The notes: generated from the sequence alone by a model not told the origin. Shown: positions 1 to 11,229, counted from the first letter of the stretch. The stretch: DNA of 64,000 nucleotides from Stramonita haemastoma (GCA_030674155.1 CM060320.1:8167793-8231792); one strand, 5' to 3'. Numbers and translations are program-made.

Positions 1-22
1 TACAAAGAGGGGAGGAGAAGAG

Positions 23-93
<71 letters not shown>
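1..93. repeat. GA microsatellite
   Basis: Nearly pure (GA)n with a few AAG interruptions, starting at the window edge. No coding meaning. Confidence 0.95.
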
Positions 94-94
<1 letters not shown>

Positions 95-96
<2 letters not shown>

Positions 97-164
97 CAAG
101 TCAAGGCAAGGCAAGGCAAGTCAGGCAAGGCAAGGCAAGGCAAGGCAAGGCAAGGCAAGGCAAA
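95..164. repeat. GGCAA pentanucleotide array
   Basis: About 13 tandem copies of GGCAA, three of them altered (GTCAA, TCA). It lies between the GA array and a SINE-A tail. Confidence 0.9.
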
Positions 165-245
165 ATTCTTTTATTCGAGGATAATAGATAAGCACTCGTG
201 TGCTTTTTTTACATCCAGTCCCTGCCCTTTTCAGGATAACATCAA
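165..245 (-). mobile_element. SINE-A 3' fragment
   Basis: This matches the 3' end of the SINE-A family read in reverse: the CTTTTATTCGAGGATAAT block followed by TTTTTTACATCCAGTCCC. The tRNA-like head is absent, so the copy is 5'-truncated. Better copies lie at 1762-2098, 30655-30988 and 62320-62790. Confidence 0.8.
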
Positions 246-272
246 GATAAAAAAAATAGCCTCAACTAAACA

Positions 273-895
273 AGAGAGAGAGAGACAGACAGACAGACAG
301 AGAGACAGAGAGAGAGAGACAGAGATATGCACTGGTTGGTGACACAGAGAGAGTCATTTCCACAAAGACAGAGACAGAGTTGGTGCGAGAGAGAGAGAGA
401 GAGATAGAGAGAGAGAGATAAAGAAGTTAGTCATAGACAGAGAGAGACAGATACACAGATACACGAGTGGGTGACAGAGAGAGAAGGGAGGGAAAGAGAG
501 AGAGGGGAGAGAAAGAGAGAGGGAGGAAAAAGAGACAGACAGACAGAGAGAAAGAAAGTTACAGAATAAAAAAAAACGCAGAGAAACAAATGCAGAAAAA
601 ACAGACAAAACTAAACAAACAGACAAAACTGACAGACAGGCAGACAAAAACAAGAAACAAGAGAGAAAAGACACACACACAAAAAACAAAGAAACTAACT
701 TATCTGACAGAGCTAGAAACGGCGACCGAATAAAAAAAAAACCCGAAAGAAACACGGAGGGAAGGAGAGATTAAGAAAAACTTGGAAGAGGAGGGAAGAA
801 GACAGTGACACAGATACAGAGAGACATGGAGAGAGAAACAAAGACAGAGACAAACATTGAGAATGAGACAGAGACGCGAAGACGGAGAGACAGAG
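273..895. repeat. GA/GACA purine-rich low complexity
   Basis: Mixed (GA)n, (GACA)n and A-rich runs make a long purine tract on the plus strand. It is open in several frames on both strands, but the translations are compositionally trivial, so I call no gene. Confidence 0.85.
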
Positions 896-1244
896 ACTTC
901 AAGGTGTAGCTAGGAGACAGTCTCATAATACAGTCTAGACGGTCCGGAGCTACGTACTGTTGGTAGTTTTCACTTTAATACCCACCGACCAGCCTCCCTC
1001 CGATAGTGACTGTATGAAGAAAATGACCCACAGTCAAACAAGCACTTATTGAACTGGCTCAACTTTCTTAAAGCCCACGACACACTTGCAAACAGAGATT
1101 TGTGTTGGGGTTTGGACTGGTTTGGTTTGGGTTTTCTTCTTTTTTTCTTGTTTTTGTGAGGGGTGCTTTGTGTCGCTATCCATTATGTTTTTGTTGTTTG
1201 ACTCCAATGAACATATTGTATTGTTTTTTGTTTCGTTCCCCAGC
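896..1244. other. Unassigned interval
   Basis: Mixed-composition sequence. I recognise no gene, repeat copy or RNA in it. Confidence 0.5.
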
Positions 1245-1670
1245 TAGAGTTCTGAGGTTCACCAATGGGGAAATTTTGGCGTGTGCGAGCGTTTGTGCCC
1301 ACCATTAAGGTAGCCGCATCTGACCTCAGGGATGATGTCTAAACATGACACCAGTGTTCGTGTGCTTTCGTTTTGCTTTTTCTTACAAACAGTTTTGTCA
1401 TCCATTCTTACCGGTACAACTGGCCTACAGTTACGAAAAGGCAGTATGGGTTTAAAATGATATTCTGCGAGCTCTAGTTCATGGGGCATCGGTAAATAAC
1501 CCCATCCAAAGACTGACTTTCGGAAAGTGACGTCAGTGCTCATGTTACCTTCAGAGGAAACAATCCACTTGAACGGGCGTCTCAGCGATGACTCGAACTC
1601 GGGATCAAAGCCGGGCCGTCAAATCAGGAACGCAATGCTCTAACCACTAGCTTATGCCATCCGACATACC
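1245..1670 (-). mobile_element. tRNA-derived SINE, minus strand
   Basis: Read on the minus strand, 1590-1670 resembles a tRNA: a TAAGCTAGTGG A-box-like block is followed by a GAGTTCGAGTCA B-box-like block, the usual RNA polymerase III internal promoter. The body (TTAGAGC, then GTTACC and GTGACGTCAGTG) is a diverged relative of SINE-A. Its 3' part around 1245-1310 resembles 11235-11345. Family identity is inferred from window-internal similarity only. Confidence 0.65.
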
Positions 1671-1761
1671 CTAAATAGATGAGCATGCTCAAACTTTATA
1701 CTAGCAGCATGACCTAAGCAACGCCCAGCAGACCTGCCAAAACATTTATTTATTCATTCAT

Positions 1762-2098
1762 TCTTTTATATCGAGGATAACGAAATAAGCACTCATTGTT
1801 TTTTATATCCAGTCCCCGTGTGCATGCAGTTTTGCAAATCTTGTCAGCTGTTCCCACCGGCACACAATGGCCTACTCTTACGGAAAGCGGAGCAGGATTT
1901 AACGTGTACGCAAGATGTTCTACGTGCGTTCGCACACAGGGCCTCGGTTTACAGTCTCATCCGGACTTTTGAGGAGATTGGAGTCAGCACGTATGTTAAC
2001 TCCCAGGGAGAAATCCCCTCGAACGGAATCGAACCAGGGTCGTCAAATTGCGAGCGCAATGTTCTGACCACTAGGCTATCGCGTCCCGTCGACATAGC
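1762..2098 (-). mobile_element. SINE-A, near full length
   Basis: The minus strand begins with a tRNA-like head, including TAGCCTAGTGGTCAGAACAT and the B-box region GGTTCGATTCC. The body carries GTTAACTCC and GTCTCATCC on the plus strand, and the 3' end is CCTCGATATAAAAG on the minus strand. SINE-A is the commonest SINE in the window, with about a dozen full or partial copies. It encodes no protein and would need LINE machinery to move. Confidence 0.85.
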
Positions 2099-2331
2099 GT
2101 GTGCAGCTGTATTTGTCGCCTGGTGCGGAGAGTGGCGTTAGTGTGCGCCTGCCTTTAGCACAAGCTGGTTTTATGTGGCCACAGGCTGAGATGGAAAGGA
2201 GGACAGGGAGCGAAGGAAGAGTGAAAAAACAGACAAGACCCAGGGACAGTGAGCAGACACAGGTAGGGGAGCTAGGGAGGGATTAAACCCGAATAGAGAG
2301 AAGGATGAAAAAAATAAATAAAGATAAAGGG

Positions 2332-2348
2332 GATGGAGGAGAGAGGAG

Positions 2349-2431
<83 letters not shown>
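2332..2431. repeat. GA microsatellite
   Basis: Pure (GA)n of about 75 bp preceded by GGAGAGA. It is followed directly by the REP-3 motif, as at 19184-19385 and 61629-61770. Confidence 0.95.
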
Positions 2432-2510
2432 GCTTTAACAATTTATTGTCATTGCTCATCTTGGCCTTTTGACAAGGGAGGTAACACAACTATCCGTTGT
2501 GGAAGTTTTA
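2432..2510. repeat. REP-3 motif beside GA array
   Basis: The block reading ...ACAATTTATTGTCATTGC...TTTTGACAAGGGAG resembles the segments following the GA arrays at 61712-61770 and, more weakly, 19335-19385. It may be the fixed end of a mobile element whose other end is the GA tract. Confidence 0.4.
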
Positions 2511-2798
2511 CATAAAAAGTGACATACGTGATCAATAACAACTAAGTTTAGTGAAAAAAGGGATAATCACATTTACAACACACTAATCATAATATTGGCG
2601 TCAATCCAATTGCAGATCAAATAGAAAGAAAAAAAAAAAAAAACAATAACAGCAACAACAACAAAAAAAATACACACTGGTTCAGAATCGACCATCCTTT
2701 TAAATTTCATGCTACAAAGTATATCAACGACCAAAAAACACCTATCTCGAAACATACATTGTTCTTGATATTGATTAATTCTGTCCTGATAATTAATG

Positions 2799-4966
2799 CT
2801 ATTTGGTACTGACTTGTCTTTGTCTTATTTTCTGTGCTTCTGCAATATATTTTGCTAGAGATTTAACAACATGTTCATTATCAGACGACAAGATAGAACT
2901 ATATCTGGACTCAACTGCTGGCTGAACCGTTAAGAAATCAAGCTTGTTACGTAGTGTTTCGTATGCTTTACATTGAAACAAAAAGTGGATTTCATCATCA
3001 ACACCGTGACCACATAGTGGGCACGGTAATTGTGTGGATGTCTCAGGCTGGAACCATCCCTTTTATGGCATTAAACCCGAGAGTTCTTAGTCTGAATCTA
3101 GCATAATTAAGTCTGTGCCATTTATCTGAAATTATTTTCAGATATTTTTCTGTCTGGAAGACACATTTAAACGAAAAGAACCTGCTATATTTACTTTTAT
3201 TCTCCATGTCCGAGTGCCAGTTTGTTTAAAAGAACAAATGAGCCTGTCTTTGAATTCAGAAAGAAACTGGCACTCATTACCTACTTCCTGAGACAGCCAA
3301 ACAATCCCAAAACCATGTTCTGACAAAACTTTTTTGATTTGATATACCCAGTTGTCTTTGCCTAACTCCATCTGTATAATCATCATATCATAAGCCTGTC
3401 TACATAAACGTGTATGTGGAAGTTTGAACACCTTTAGCCAATATTAATACACTTTACATAAGTTCTTATATAAAGAGGATATCTTCCCGTCTCTCCATAG
3501 AGTACAGTATTGGAGAGTGAATTGGCACATTAAAAAAACGTTTTATAGCAAATGTATGGACTTTTTCCATTTGTGTATTTACATATAATCCCCATATTTC
3601 TGAGGCGTAAGTTAACAAAGGTTCTATTTGGGTGTCAAATAACTTCCAAAATAAAGAACAGTCTATCGAATTAAGCTTTCGTAGTGTTTTAAGTATTTCT
3701 ATCACACCTTTTTTCCCCTTCCTACATGATTTCTGCCATGCAAAATTGAGACTAAGCCTTGTTGAAAATACCATGCCTAAATATTTATATGTATTAACTA
3801 TTTTGACTTCATCATTTCCATAGAACCATTTTTCATATACTGATAAATGCCCACCCATCCTAAAAACAATAATTGTTCGTTTTAATCCATATTCACAGTT
3901 AGATCAAACCGATCTGCTTCTTCCTTTAAGACGTTTAACTGATTTTGTAAACCTATAACCGTTTCAGACAAAAGAATGATATCATCACAAAAAGTAACAA
4001 AAATACCTCTATTGCTCCAGATATAAACTGAATACCATGTTTGCCTTTCCTTGACAGTTCGACAGCCAGTTCATTTATAAAAAATGAGAACATTTGTGGG
4101 CTTAAAATACACCCCTGCTTCACTCCCTTGGGGCATTCGAAGAAATCAGAATATTCATTTCCAGCCCGCACACACCTACTACCGAATTATAGACAGCTCT
4201 AAGTGCCATATATAATTTACCATTTACCCATTTTTGCGTAATATATTCCAAAGTATATTTCGATTTACAGAATCAAAGGCCTTTCTAAAGTCGACAAAGG
4301 CAACAAAAAGTTTTTATTGGAAAGCAAATGCTTTTGCACTAGAGAATAAAGAGTAAATATATGATCAACGGTGCTGTACCTTGCTCTAAATCCTGCTTGT
4401 TCTTCAATTAATTTTTCTTCGTCATCTGCCCATTTAGTTAGTCTTTTATTCAAAATGTAAGTATAGAGTTTGCTTAAAACACTAGTAAGAGCTACTCCGC
4501 GAAAATTTATCAGCATTATTGATATTTCCTTTTTTATGAATTGGTATTATTATAGATTTTGCCCACTCTAAAGGGAAAGCACCCCTTTCAAACAAATGAT
4601 TAAACAACTGCACAAGGAAAGTAATTACAGTTCTGTTTGCTTGTTTAAGCAATTTCTCCAATTATTTTATCAGGGCCAGCGCTTTTCCCCGTTTTTAAAT
4701 GTCTTATGCTATTAATGATTTCACTCTCCAATATGGGATTATTGAATAAAGGTTCAAACTCCTCCTCATCTTCTTGCATCGTATCAACATTCTCTTGTGC
4801 TTCTGCACTACCAAAGTCATTAAAAACCTTTAAAAAATGGTCATGCCATTGTTCAATAGTTATTTCATTATGTACCATAGACTTACGATTAACTGATCTT
4901 ACAATAGACCAGAAAGTTTTTGAGTCATGAAAGGAATCTCTAAGTTTTTTCAGTCTCTTCTCTTCA
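2799..4966 (-). mobile_element. LINE-A copy 1, degenerate
   Basis: This is a non-LTR retrotransposon on the minus strand, read 4966 to 2799. It contains the linker before the reverse transcriptase, the RT domain and the C-terminal region, in pieces broken by frameshifts. Visible motifs in order are LKTGKSAGPDKI (about 4690), FRGVALTSVLSKLY (about 4490), QAGFRARYSTVDHIF (about 4390), FVAFVDFRKAFD with its catalytic aspartate (about 4290), GVKQGCILSPQ (about 4120), the YADD-equivalent (3981-3994), KIVNTYKYLG (about 3780) and a terminal CPLCGHGVDDEIHFLFQC zinc-knuckle-like motif (about 3025). The endonuclease is missing and the 5' side ends at a GA array. CR1/jockey-like affinity is my inference. 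Confidence 0.9.
3953..4516 (-). pseudogene. Reverse transcriptase core, frameshifted
   Basis: This is the catalytic part of LINE-A copy 1. Motif A (FVDFRKAFD) and the GVKQGCILSP motif are readable but lie in different frames. The FADD active-site box at 3981-3994 has lost one base compared with the intact FTDD box in the copy at 43976-43987. The product cannot be a working polymerase. Confidence 0.85.
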
Positions 4967-5061
<95 letters not shown>

Positions 5062-5140
5062 GAGAGGAAGATACAGACAGACAGACAGACGGACAGACAG
5101 AGAGAGAGATGGACAGAGAGAGAAGGTGAGAAGGATGAGA
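4967..5140. repeat. GA then GACA microsatellite
   Basis: (GA)n of about 90 bp passes into (GACA)n and back to GA. It marks the 5' break of LINE-A copy 1. Confidence 0.95.
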
Positions 5141-5179
5141 GTGAGCCGCGCATGTACCACCCACTCCTCTCCCCCACAC

Positions 5180-5341
5180 ACAGACACTCACGTACACACA
5201 CGTACACTTGCATCCACGCACACACACACAAACACACACACACACGCGCACACACACACACACCACACACACACACACACACACATACACACACCACACA
5301 CACGTACGCACACACACACACACACACACATACACACACAG
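5180..5341. repeat. CA microsatellite, interrupted
   Basis: (CA)n with CG, CCA and TA interruptions. Both strands are open over long distances, but the proteins are Cys-Val or Thr-His repeats and are not real. Confidence 0.95.
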
Positions 5342-5639
5342 AGTTTACAGACAAAAACTCAGACAATTTCTGATCGATAAAGAAAAGATCCCTGCAGACC
5401 AGAAGAACTCGGCTTCCCAAGTTGTGTTTGATTCTTGGCAAAAATGGCCGAGTGGCCAAGATAACGGAAAAACACGGGCCCTGTGAACACAGACGTTGGC
5501 ACAGCCCATCAGGTACAGTAGCCTTTAGTCTGTGTCTGAAACCTCATGGGGACAGGCGGATATAGTGTGGTATGAGAAGAAACAAACATACTTTTCGAAG
5601 TTTAATTAGATATATATGTAGACAGATACAGAGGGGGGC
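5342..5639. other. Unassigned interval
   Basis: No gene seen. A perfect tRNA A-box string, TGGCCGAGTGG, occurs near 5446 but no B box follows at a tRNA-like distance, so I do not call a SINE. Confidence 0.4.
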
Positions 5640-5795
5640 ATGTTCTCTGTTCTGCCCGAAGCAAAACCAAGCAGTGTGCCAGACAACGCGTTAATGGCTT
5701 TTGGCTTCAGCTCTGTTCCCAGATTCAGATCGCAGCTGACAAACCCAACAGCAATGCGTTGTGTGATGGCATCGAGCAGGCACTGGCCCTGTGCA

Positions 5796-5818
5796 CCCCC
5801 CCCCCCCCCCCCCCCCCC
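5796..5818. repeat. Poly(C) run
   Basis: A run of about 23 cytosines inside the LINE-C remnant, one of several long G or C homopolymers in the window. Confidence 0.95.
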
Positions 5819-5821
5819 TCA

Positions 5822-6930
5822 AAAGAAAATGTGCCTTTGAAATCAGCTACAGGGAGGTCATTCAAGACAGAGAACAACAGATGGAGCGCTGGGTAGAGCA
5901 CAACACTGATCTGTATCTGCGAAGTACCACAAAAGTCTCCATGTACTTGCAGAGCAAGTCTACCTTGCGGTTTCCGTACCAAAAGGTCCACTACAGACAT
6001 GATCTTCTCCCTCAACAACTTCAGGGAAATGAAAGGAGCAAAGCAGCCACTCTTTGTTGCTGTCAAAGACATCACAAAGGCTTTGGATCTGGTTTGTAGC
6101 GATGGCCTCTTCAATTTCCTTCCCAAGATATTAATGACATGAACTGGATGTCGTCCATGACTTCGTGAACATGGGCTTAACTATATCAGACACTCTCTCA
6201 CTTGACACAGAGCTCAACAAGAGCATCAGCAAAGCAACTACCACCATCACCAAAGATCCAGATCTGCAGAGCATGTGTCCTGAGCACCCTCCTGTATGGC
6301 AGCAAGTCCTGGACTTTGCAGCACGACAAGAGCAAAACCTCAATGCTTTTCACATGCGTTGCCTCCGACGCATCCTGAACATCACCTGGCAGGACAAGGT
6401 CCCAAACAACACTGTCCCGAAAAGAGCTGGATGCACCAGCATGTACACGGTGCTGAAACAGAGACGAATGCGCTAGCTTGGCCATGTTGCGCGCTTGGAC
6501 AACGGACGAATCCCTAAAGACCTCCTCTGTTGAGAACTTGTGCAGGGAAAATGTCCCATAGGCAGACCACAACTGCGATTCAAAGACGTGTACAAGAGGG
6601 GCTTAAACGCCCTGAACATCGACCAGAACATCTGGGAAGCAACAGCCCTGTAATGGTCAGCCTGGAGACAGACACTTGCTCAGCAGCACGAGGCAAAGTG
6701 AAAGAGAAGAAAGGCTGCAGACCAGGCAGACAGAGCAGCGTCAGACTTCATCTGTGCCCTCTGCCATAGGGACTTTCATTCCTGTGTCGGACTGGCCAGC
6801 CACAACCGACGCTGTACCAGAATAAACACCTAGAGCGCAACTCCGTAGTCGTCGGAGACTGAAGTCTGCCATTTACACTGTGAACAGGATCGCAGATGCC
6901 AGACAAGACAAGAAAAGAGGCACACTTTCA
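5822..6930 (+). mobile_element. LINE-C, internally deleted
   Basis: A non-LTR retrotransposon remnant on the plus strand, spread over all three frames. Recognisable pieces are the pre-RT linker (EQQMERWVEHNTDLYL, about 5875), RT entry (GFRTKRSTTDMIFSL, about 5970-6015, shifted), RT motif A region (DITKALDLVCSDGLF, 6069-6113), the thumb-like LTISDTLSLDTELNK (6178-6222), LNAFHMRCLRRILNITWQDK (about 6340-6399) and a C2H2-like finger CALCHRDFHS...HNRRC (about 6750-6812). Neighbouring pieces that should lie hundreds of residues apart are adjacent, so RT motifs B to E, including the YADD box, have been deleted. Stops and shifts are frequent. Confidence 0.85.
6262..6812 (+). pseudogene. LINE-C C-terminal domain remnant
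   Basis: The reading starts at ACVLSTLLYGSKSWTL (6262-6310), shifts frame near 6315, continues with AFHMRCLRRILNITWQDKVP, then RRMR*LGHV (stop at 6474) and GKCPIGRPQLRFKDVYKRGL (6547-6606), and ends in a Cys/His finger. In related LINEs this region follows the reverse transcriptase thumb and closes ORF2. At least two frameshifts and three stops make it non-functional. Confidence 0.85.
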
Positions 6931-7204
6931 AAATTCCCTTGACCATGTCGAATGACAACCTTCCCAGCAAATCCGCAGAGAGGAGCAAATCTTCCGATCA
7001 CCTTTCAAGACAGCCTTGACACTAAAGGCACAGACAGACGGAGAAAGAAGAAGAAACAACGGAAAAGAATTTTTAAAAAAAGACGCTAGCAGAAATGATT
7101 GTGGCAGCAAAAACCATGAGAAGGGATGAAAACAGCTGCTGAACAACCACAGAAAAAAGATGGCTGAACAGCACAGTACGGCTACTGCTGACAAGCAGTA
7201 GAAT

Positions 7205-7550
7205 GTGCATTCGGGGAAGGAAGGGAGAGAGACAGAGACAGAGAGGGGGGAGAGAGAGGGGGGGGGAGAGAGAGAGAGGGAGACAGACAGACAGACAGAC
7301 AGACAGAGACAGACAAAGACAGAGCGAGACAGAGAGAGACAGAGAGAGACAGAGAGAGAGACAGAGAGGAAGATATAAAGAAAGAGAGAGAAAAAAAAGA
7401 CAAAGAGAGACATAGACAGTGACAGAGAGAGACAGAGACAGAGCGAGACAGAGAGAGAGACAGAGAGGGAGATATAAAGAAAGAGAGAGAGAGGGAGACA
7501 GACAGACAGACAGACAGAAAGATAGAGAGACAGACAGACAGATAGAAATC
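7205..7550. repeat. GA/GACA low complexity
   Basis: Alternating (GA)n and (GACA)n with an internal near-duplication of about 120 bp (the AGATATAAAGAAAGAGAG block occurs near 7370 and 7470). The opposite strand gives Ser/Leu/Cys-rich spurious ORFs. Confidence 0.9.
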
Positions 7551-8360
7551 TGTATTGTCAAAGGCGACAGATGAACATTGCCATGCTTTTATCTTCGGGA
7601 TGTTTAGGGACACAGAGAGATATCTACAGACAGGCAGACAAATAGACAGAGACAGACCGACTGAAAGAGAGAAGGATGTTTAGAGGTAAAATATAGAAAA
7701 TAGTGAACAGAAATAAAGCAGGAAAATACGTATAAAGCCATCAAATAGATTTTTTTAAAGTAATAAAAACGGTTAAATCCGTTCGTGATTGAAAAATCTG
7801 TCAGATAACCAACTGGTCTGACGATCGGTCAATCAACCATATTATCATCAATCAATAAGTCAGTCAAACAGTAAAGACTCAGACGGGTGATCATATAAAA
7901 ACTTTTGAAAATCATTTTGCATAAAAACGCTTTGATTTGTTTGCTTCACAAGATTCAGCGCCATTAATATAATAAAACAATATTTCTACTTGATATGCTT
8001 GCTCTCCAGACACTTTGCCTAGAGCAGATTTTACATAATTTATTTAACAAGCAAATTTTCAGGCTAGAAAGTCTTCTATGACACGGCTAGAAAATTTCTA
8101 AGATGACACAACATATTACAACGCGAGACAACATGATTTATAAAAATCAGAACACGCAAACAATGTATACCACAAGACAATATGAATTTTTTGCAAATCC
8201 CAAATGTATTTAAAAAAAACATAAAGCTTTCTGAGATTAGTTTAAAATGGCAGCATTACAAACACTGATACAAAACCATGTGATCCCTGAGCCCTGCTTC
8301 AGTGTAAATGATGTCTGTACTGGCTGACACATCTGCGCCATCATAACCGAGTCACGGCCA
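7551..8360. other. Unassigned AT-rich interval
   Basis: AT-rich sequence with no recognisable coding similarity, tRNA boxes or copies of the families defined here. Confidence 0.5.
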
Positions 8361-8363
8361 ATG

Positions 8364-8365
8364 CT

Positions 8366-8402
<37 letters not shown>

Positions 8403-8463
8403 CACACACACACATACACCCACGCACACACCACACACGCACGCACGCACGCACACACACACG

Positions 8464-8504
<41 letters not shown>

Positions 8505-8508
8505 CACA

Positions 8509-8553
<45 letters not shown>
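8364..8553. repeat. CA microsatellite
   Basis: (CA)n of about 190 bp with CG and CCA interruptions, abutting a truncated SINE-A. Confidence 0.95.
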
Positions 8554-8554
<1 letters not shown>

Positions 8555-8692
8555 TAGATGGTAAGCGTAGGCCATTGTGTGCCGGTGGGAGCAGATAACA
8601 AAATTAACAAAAATGCATACACACGAAGACTGAATGTAAAAATGCGCATGAGTATTTATTCCATTATCCTCGAAATAAAAAAAATAGATAAA
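8554..8692 (+). mobile_element. SINE-A 3' half
   Basis: The segment from GGCCATTGTGTGCCGGTGGG to CCTCGAAATAAAA matches the 3' half of SINE-A in forward orientation. Where the tRNA-like head should be there is a CA array. Confidence 0.85.
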
Positions 8693-8713
8693 TTAAAACA
8701 ATGAATAAACACC

Positions 8714-8715
<2 letters not shown>

Positions 8716-8757
<42 letters not shown>
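8716..8757. repeat. AT microsatellite
   Basis: Pure (AT)n of about 40 bp, able to extrude a cruciform. Confidence 0.95.
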
Positions 8758-8758
<1 letters not shown>

Positions 8759-8940
8759 TACCACTCTATGTCACAGCAGATTTCTCAGCGTGAAATCCGA
8801 GCTGCTCTCCCCGGGAGAGCGCGTCGCCACAAATGTAGCGTCTTCCCATTATTTTTTTTAACTTTTCCTCTCTGAAACTGTATTTATTTCCCTATCAGAG
8901 TGGCTTTTTTCTACAAAAATTTCAATAAAACTATATCCGC
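8757..8940 (-). mobile_element. SINE-B 3' part
   Basis: This begins TACCACTCTATGTCACAGC and carries GCTGCTCTCCCCGGGAGAGC, followed by TCAGAGTGGCTTTTTTCTAC. The same string of blocks occurs at 29441-29560 and 32108-32290 and in the full-length copy at 10025-10425. The tRNA-like head is missing. Confidence 0.75.
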
Positions 8941-9094
8941 CCTAACCAAGGCAATCCCAAGTTTATTTCCAAACCTCACTAGCAGCAGACCTGGTGGAAG
9001 AGAAAAGCATGTCTCAGTTTTCTCCCTGTGGCGACCAGAAATTGCATTTCATTCTTCACACCCCCACACCATCCCCCACCCCAAACCCTACCCC

Positions 9095-9425
9095 CGCTTT
9101 CACAGAAAGTAATAGAATTGTCCACACCGGAAATCACCTTTGGAGATGGAGCATGCGTACTGGTCTGTGAACAGGGAAATTAGTTTGGGAAGAATGTGCG
9201 ACGTCTGTTCAATGTCTGTCTGTCTTTGTTACATGTCTGTGACGACAGGGGTCTCGGGGATTCTGGGTAGATGGTGAGATGAGGTGAACGCAAACAAGCA
9301 GATTGGGGATATTGGATTTCTGCAGACTGGTTTTTCTATTTTGTTGTTGTTGATGATGATTTCTGACCCATTTATGATAGTCTCCAGTATTGCGCCTTCT
9401 TATCCACATCGGTTTTCTAGGATTA
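9095..9425. repeat. REP-2 copy 1, partial
   Basis: Shared with 11690-12000 and 10535-10760: an AGTAATAGAATTGTCCACA block, a TTCTGGGTAGATGGTGA block and GGATATTGGATTTCTGCAGA. The copies are diverged but in the same order. No protein or RNA promoter is visible, so the element type is unknown. Confidence 0.5.
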
Positions 9426-9539
9426 AAAAAGTGTGTTTCTGTTCCGTGGCAATTCCTGCTGCAAAGGTTCAGTCTTCCAAACGATCTGATTGGTCAGGAA
9501 GCCAGTGATGATAGCTAGATAGATAGGCAGGTTGATATG

Positions 9540-9660
9540 GAGAGAGAGAGTCGAGAGACAGAGAGAGATAGGGGAGACAGAGAAAGAGAGAGATAGTGTG
9601 TGTGTGTGTGTGTGTGTGTGTTGTGTGGGGTGTGTGTGTGTGTGTGTGTGTGTGTGTATT
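9540..9660. repeat. GA then GT microsatellite
   Basis: GA-rich tract of about 55 bp passing directly into (GT)n of about 60 bp. Confidence 0.95.
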
Positions 9661-10024
9661 TGACCACAAGGTGCTGAAATAATCAACAGAAGAGCATTAT
9701 GTATATAGAGTGTCCTCACATCCGTCCTGTAGTTGTCAATAATTACACTTCACTTCATTCTTCACGCTCACCCAAGCTCCCTTCACACAAGACTATAGAA
9801 TCATCCGAAGCAGAAGTCTGCCTTACACATATATAGTTGAGACATGCCTATCAGAATGTAAACCTCAAAATCAGTTTAGGGTGGACTTTTTGTGATTATG
9901 TTTACGCCCCAGTGGAGGAATCCGCTTAAGGAGCAAAGATGAACTGGGCTGGTTTGGGTTGATTTGATTATAGTATATAGTGCCAGCGGAGTTATCCGAT
10001 CTAGGGACTGTACCACCAAACATG
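9661..10024. other. Unassigned interval
   Basis: No recognisable feature. Confidence 0.45.
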
Positions 10025-10425
10025 GACAGGTGGTCTAGAGGTAACGTGCCTGTCTAGATAGCGAAAAGTCCCGGTCGAAGTGTGCAGTAGTTTAATCCCG
10101 GTCTGGGCCATAAAATTTTCTCCCAACCTTTAGACCTTAAGTGGTGGTCTGAGCGCTAGTCTTTCAGATGAAACAATAAAACCGAGGTCCCCTGTGCTAC
10201 ACATAACTAGTTAGCGCACGTAAATGAATCCACATTAACAAGAGAGTTATACCTGGCAAAATTATGTAGAAAGAAGCCATTCTGATAGGAAAACAAATAC
10301 AGTTGCATACAGGAAATGAAAAAAAAAGAGGTGGCACTGCTCTTGTGACGACGCGCTCACCCCAGGGAGAGCAGCCTGAATTTCAAGCAGAGAAATCTGC
10401 CGTGACTTAAAGTGTTGTAAAAGCA
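10025..10425 (+). mobile_element. SINE-B, near full length
   Basis: The head GGACAGGTGGTCTAGAGGTA (10033-10052) looks like a tRNA D-arm/A-box region. A B-box-like AGTTTAATCCCGG follows near 10090. The body includes a GATGAAACAATAAAACCGAGG block shared in form with SINE-A, and the 3' end carries AGGGAGAGCAGCCTGAAT and AGAAATCTGCCGTGAC. This is the only copy in the window with both the head and the 3' end. Confidence 0.7.
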
Positions 10426-10534
10426 TAAAAAAACTAAAAAACTAACACCTCTTTATAGACGGTAGATAAAGGGAAAGTGTTGTGATTATATCAATTACAT
10501 CCAAACGCAGGTTTCTGATTGAAGGACTCTTGTA

Positions 10535-11115
10535 AGGATAGATCCATCCCTGACCCCTGTCTTTTTTGTCTCCCTTTATTACATTTCTGTGCTGGAGGAA
10601 GTTCAAAGGATTGTGGGTGGCTGGTGGAGGGATTGACGTCAGCCCAATCAAGCTGATGGCGGGTATTGAATATCTGAAGACTGTGCTCAGGTCAGTTATT
10701 TCTTTCACATTTCTGACTCCCTCTTACTGGTAGTTAATTCTCTGTGCGTCAATATTCATGGACATGAGAAACTGGTTCTTTTGCTCATTTTTTTTCTTTG
10801 TTGTTCCTCGGTTAGAGCAGAATATAGACTCTTGTCTCACTCACCACTTCTGAGAATCACTGTGATGCAATAAATACGCACAATGAGAAGTGTTCGTGTA
10901 TGGGTGGTTTTAACATCTCACCATTATAAGCATCCATACGCCGACTTCGGAGGATTTTTTTCCTTAAATGGAGAGGGCCGTTTATTAAACTAAAAGCTTG
11001 TAATGGATGAAGGCTGTCTCAAAATAACATTGAAAACATGAGAACGTTTCCGTTGACATAGGCCTTCACATTTAGCTTACAACAATATACCACAAAGCTT
11101 TTGGCCTTGGTCCGG
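10535..11115. repeat. REP-2 copy 2, longest
   Basis: The left half (10535-10760) matches 9205-9425 and 11800-12000. The right half (10790-11115) matches 60205-60580, sharing ATCACTG..., AATGAGAAGT, CCGACTTC(G/A)GAGGATTTTTTTC and AAGCTTTTGGCCT-like blocks. It therefore links two sets of partial copies into one family of at least 580 bp. Confidence 0.55.
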
Positions 11116-11229
11116 CATATATGTAAGAACACAATTCCAGTTTCACCTTCTTACCACTCAAATATAATAACCAGGAGAGGCAAACCAGGCCAGTTTCGTT
11201 TAATATCATTCGGGAGCTGAATTTTTTTA

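Noticed and set aside
95..164. Telomere-like repeat
   Set aside because: The GGCAA unit is not a known animal telomere unit (TTAGGG) and the tract is internal and short.
5180..5486. Cys/Val-rich or Thr/His-rich small proteins over CA arrays (also 8236-8650, 12533-13088, 13759-14089, 19757-20177, 27734-28198)
   Set aside because: Dinucleotide repeats are open in several frames on both strands. No start context, signal or domain supports translation.
5440..5520. tRNA-Leu-like gene suggested by TGGCCGAGTGG
   Set aside because: The A-box string stands alone. No B box, acceptor pairing or family copy follows.
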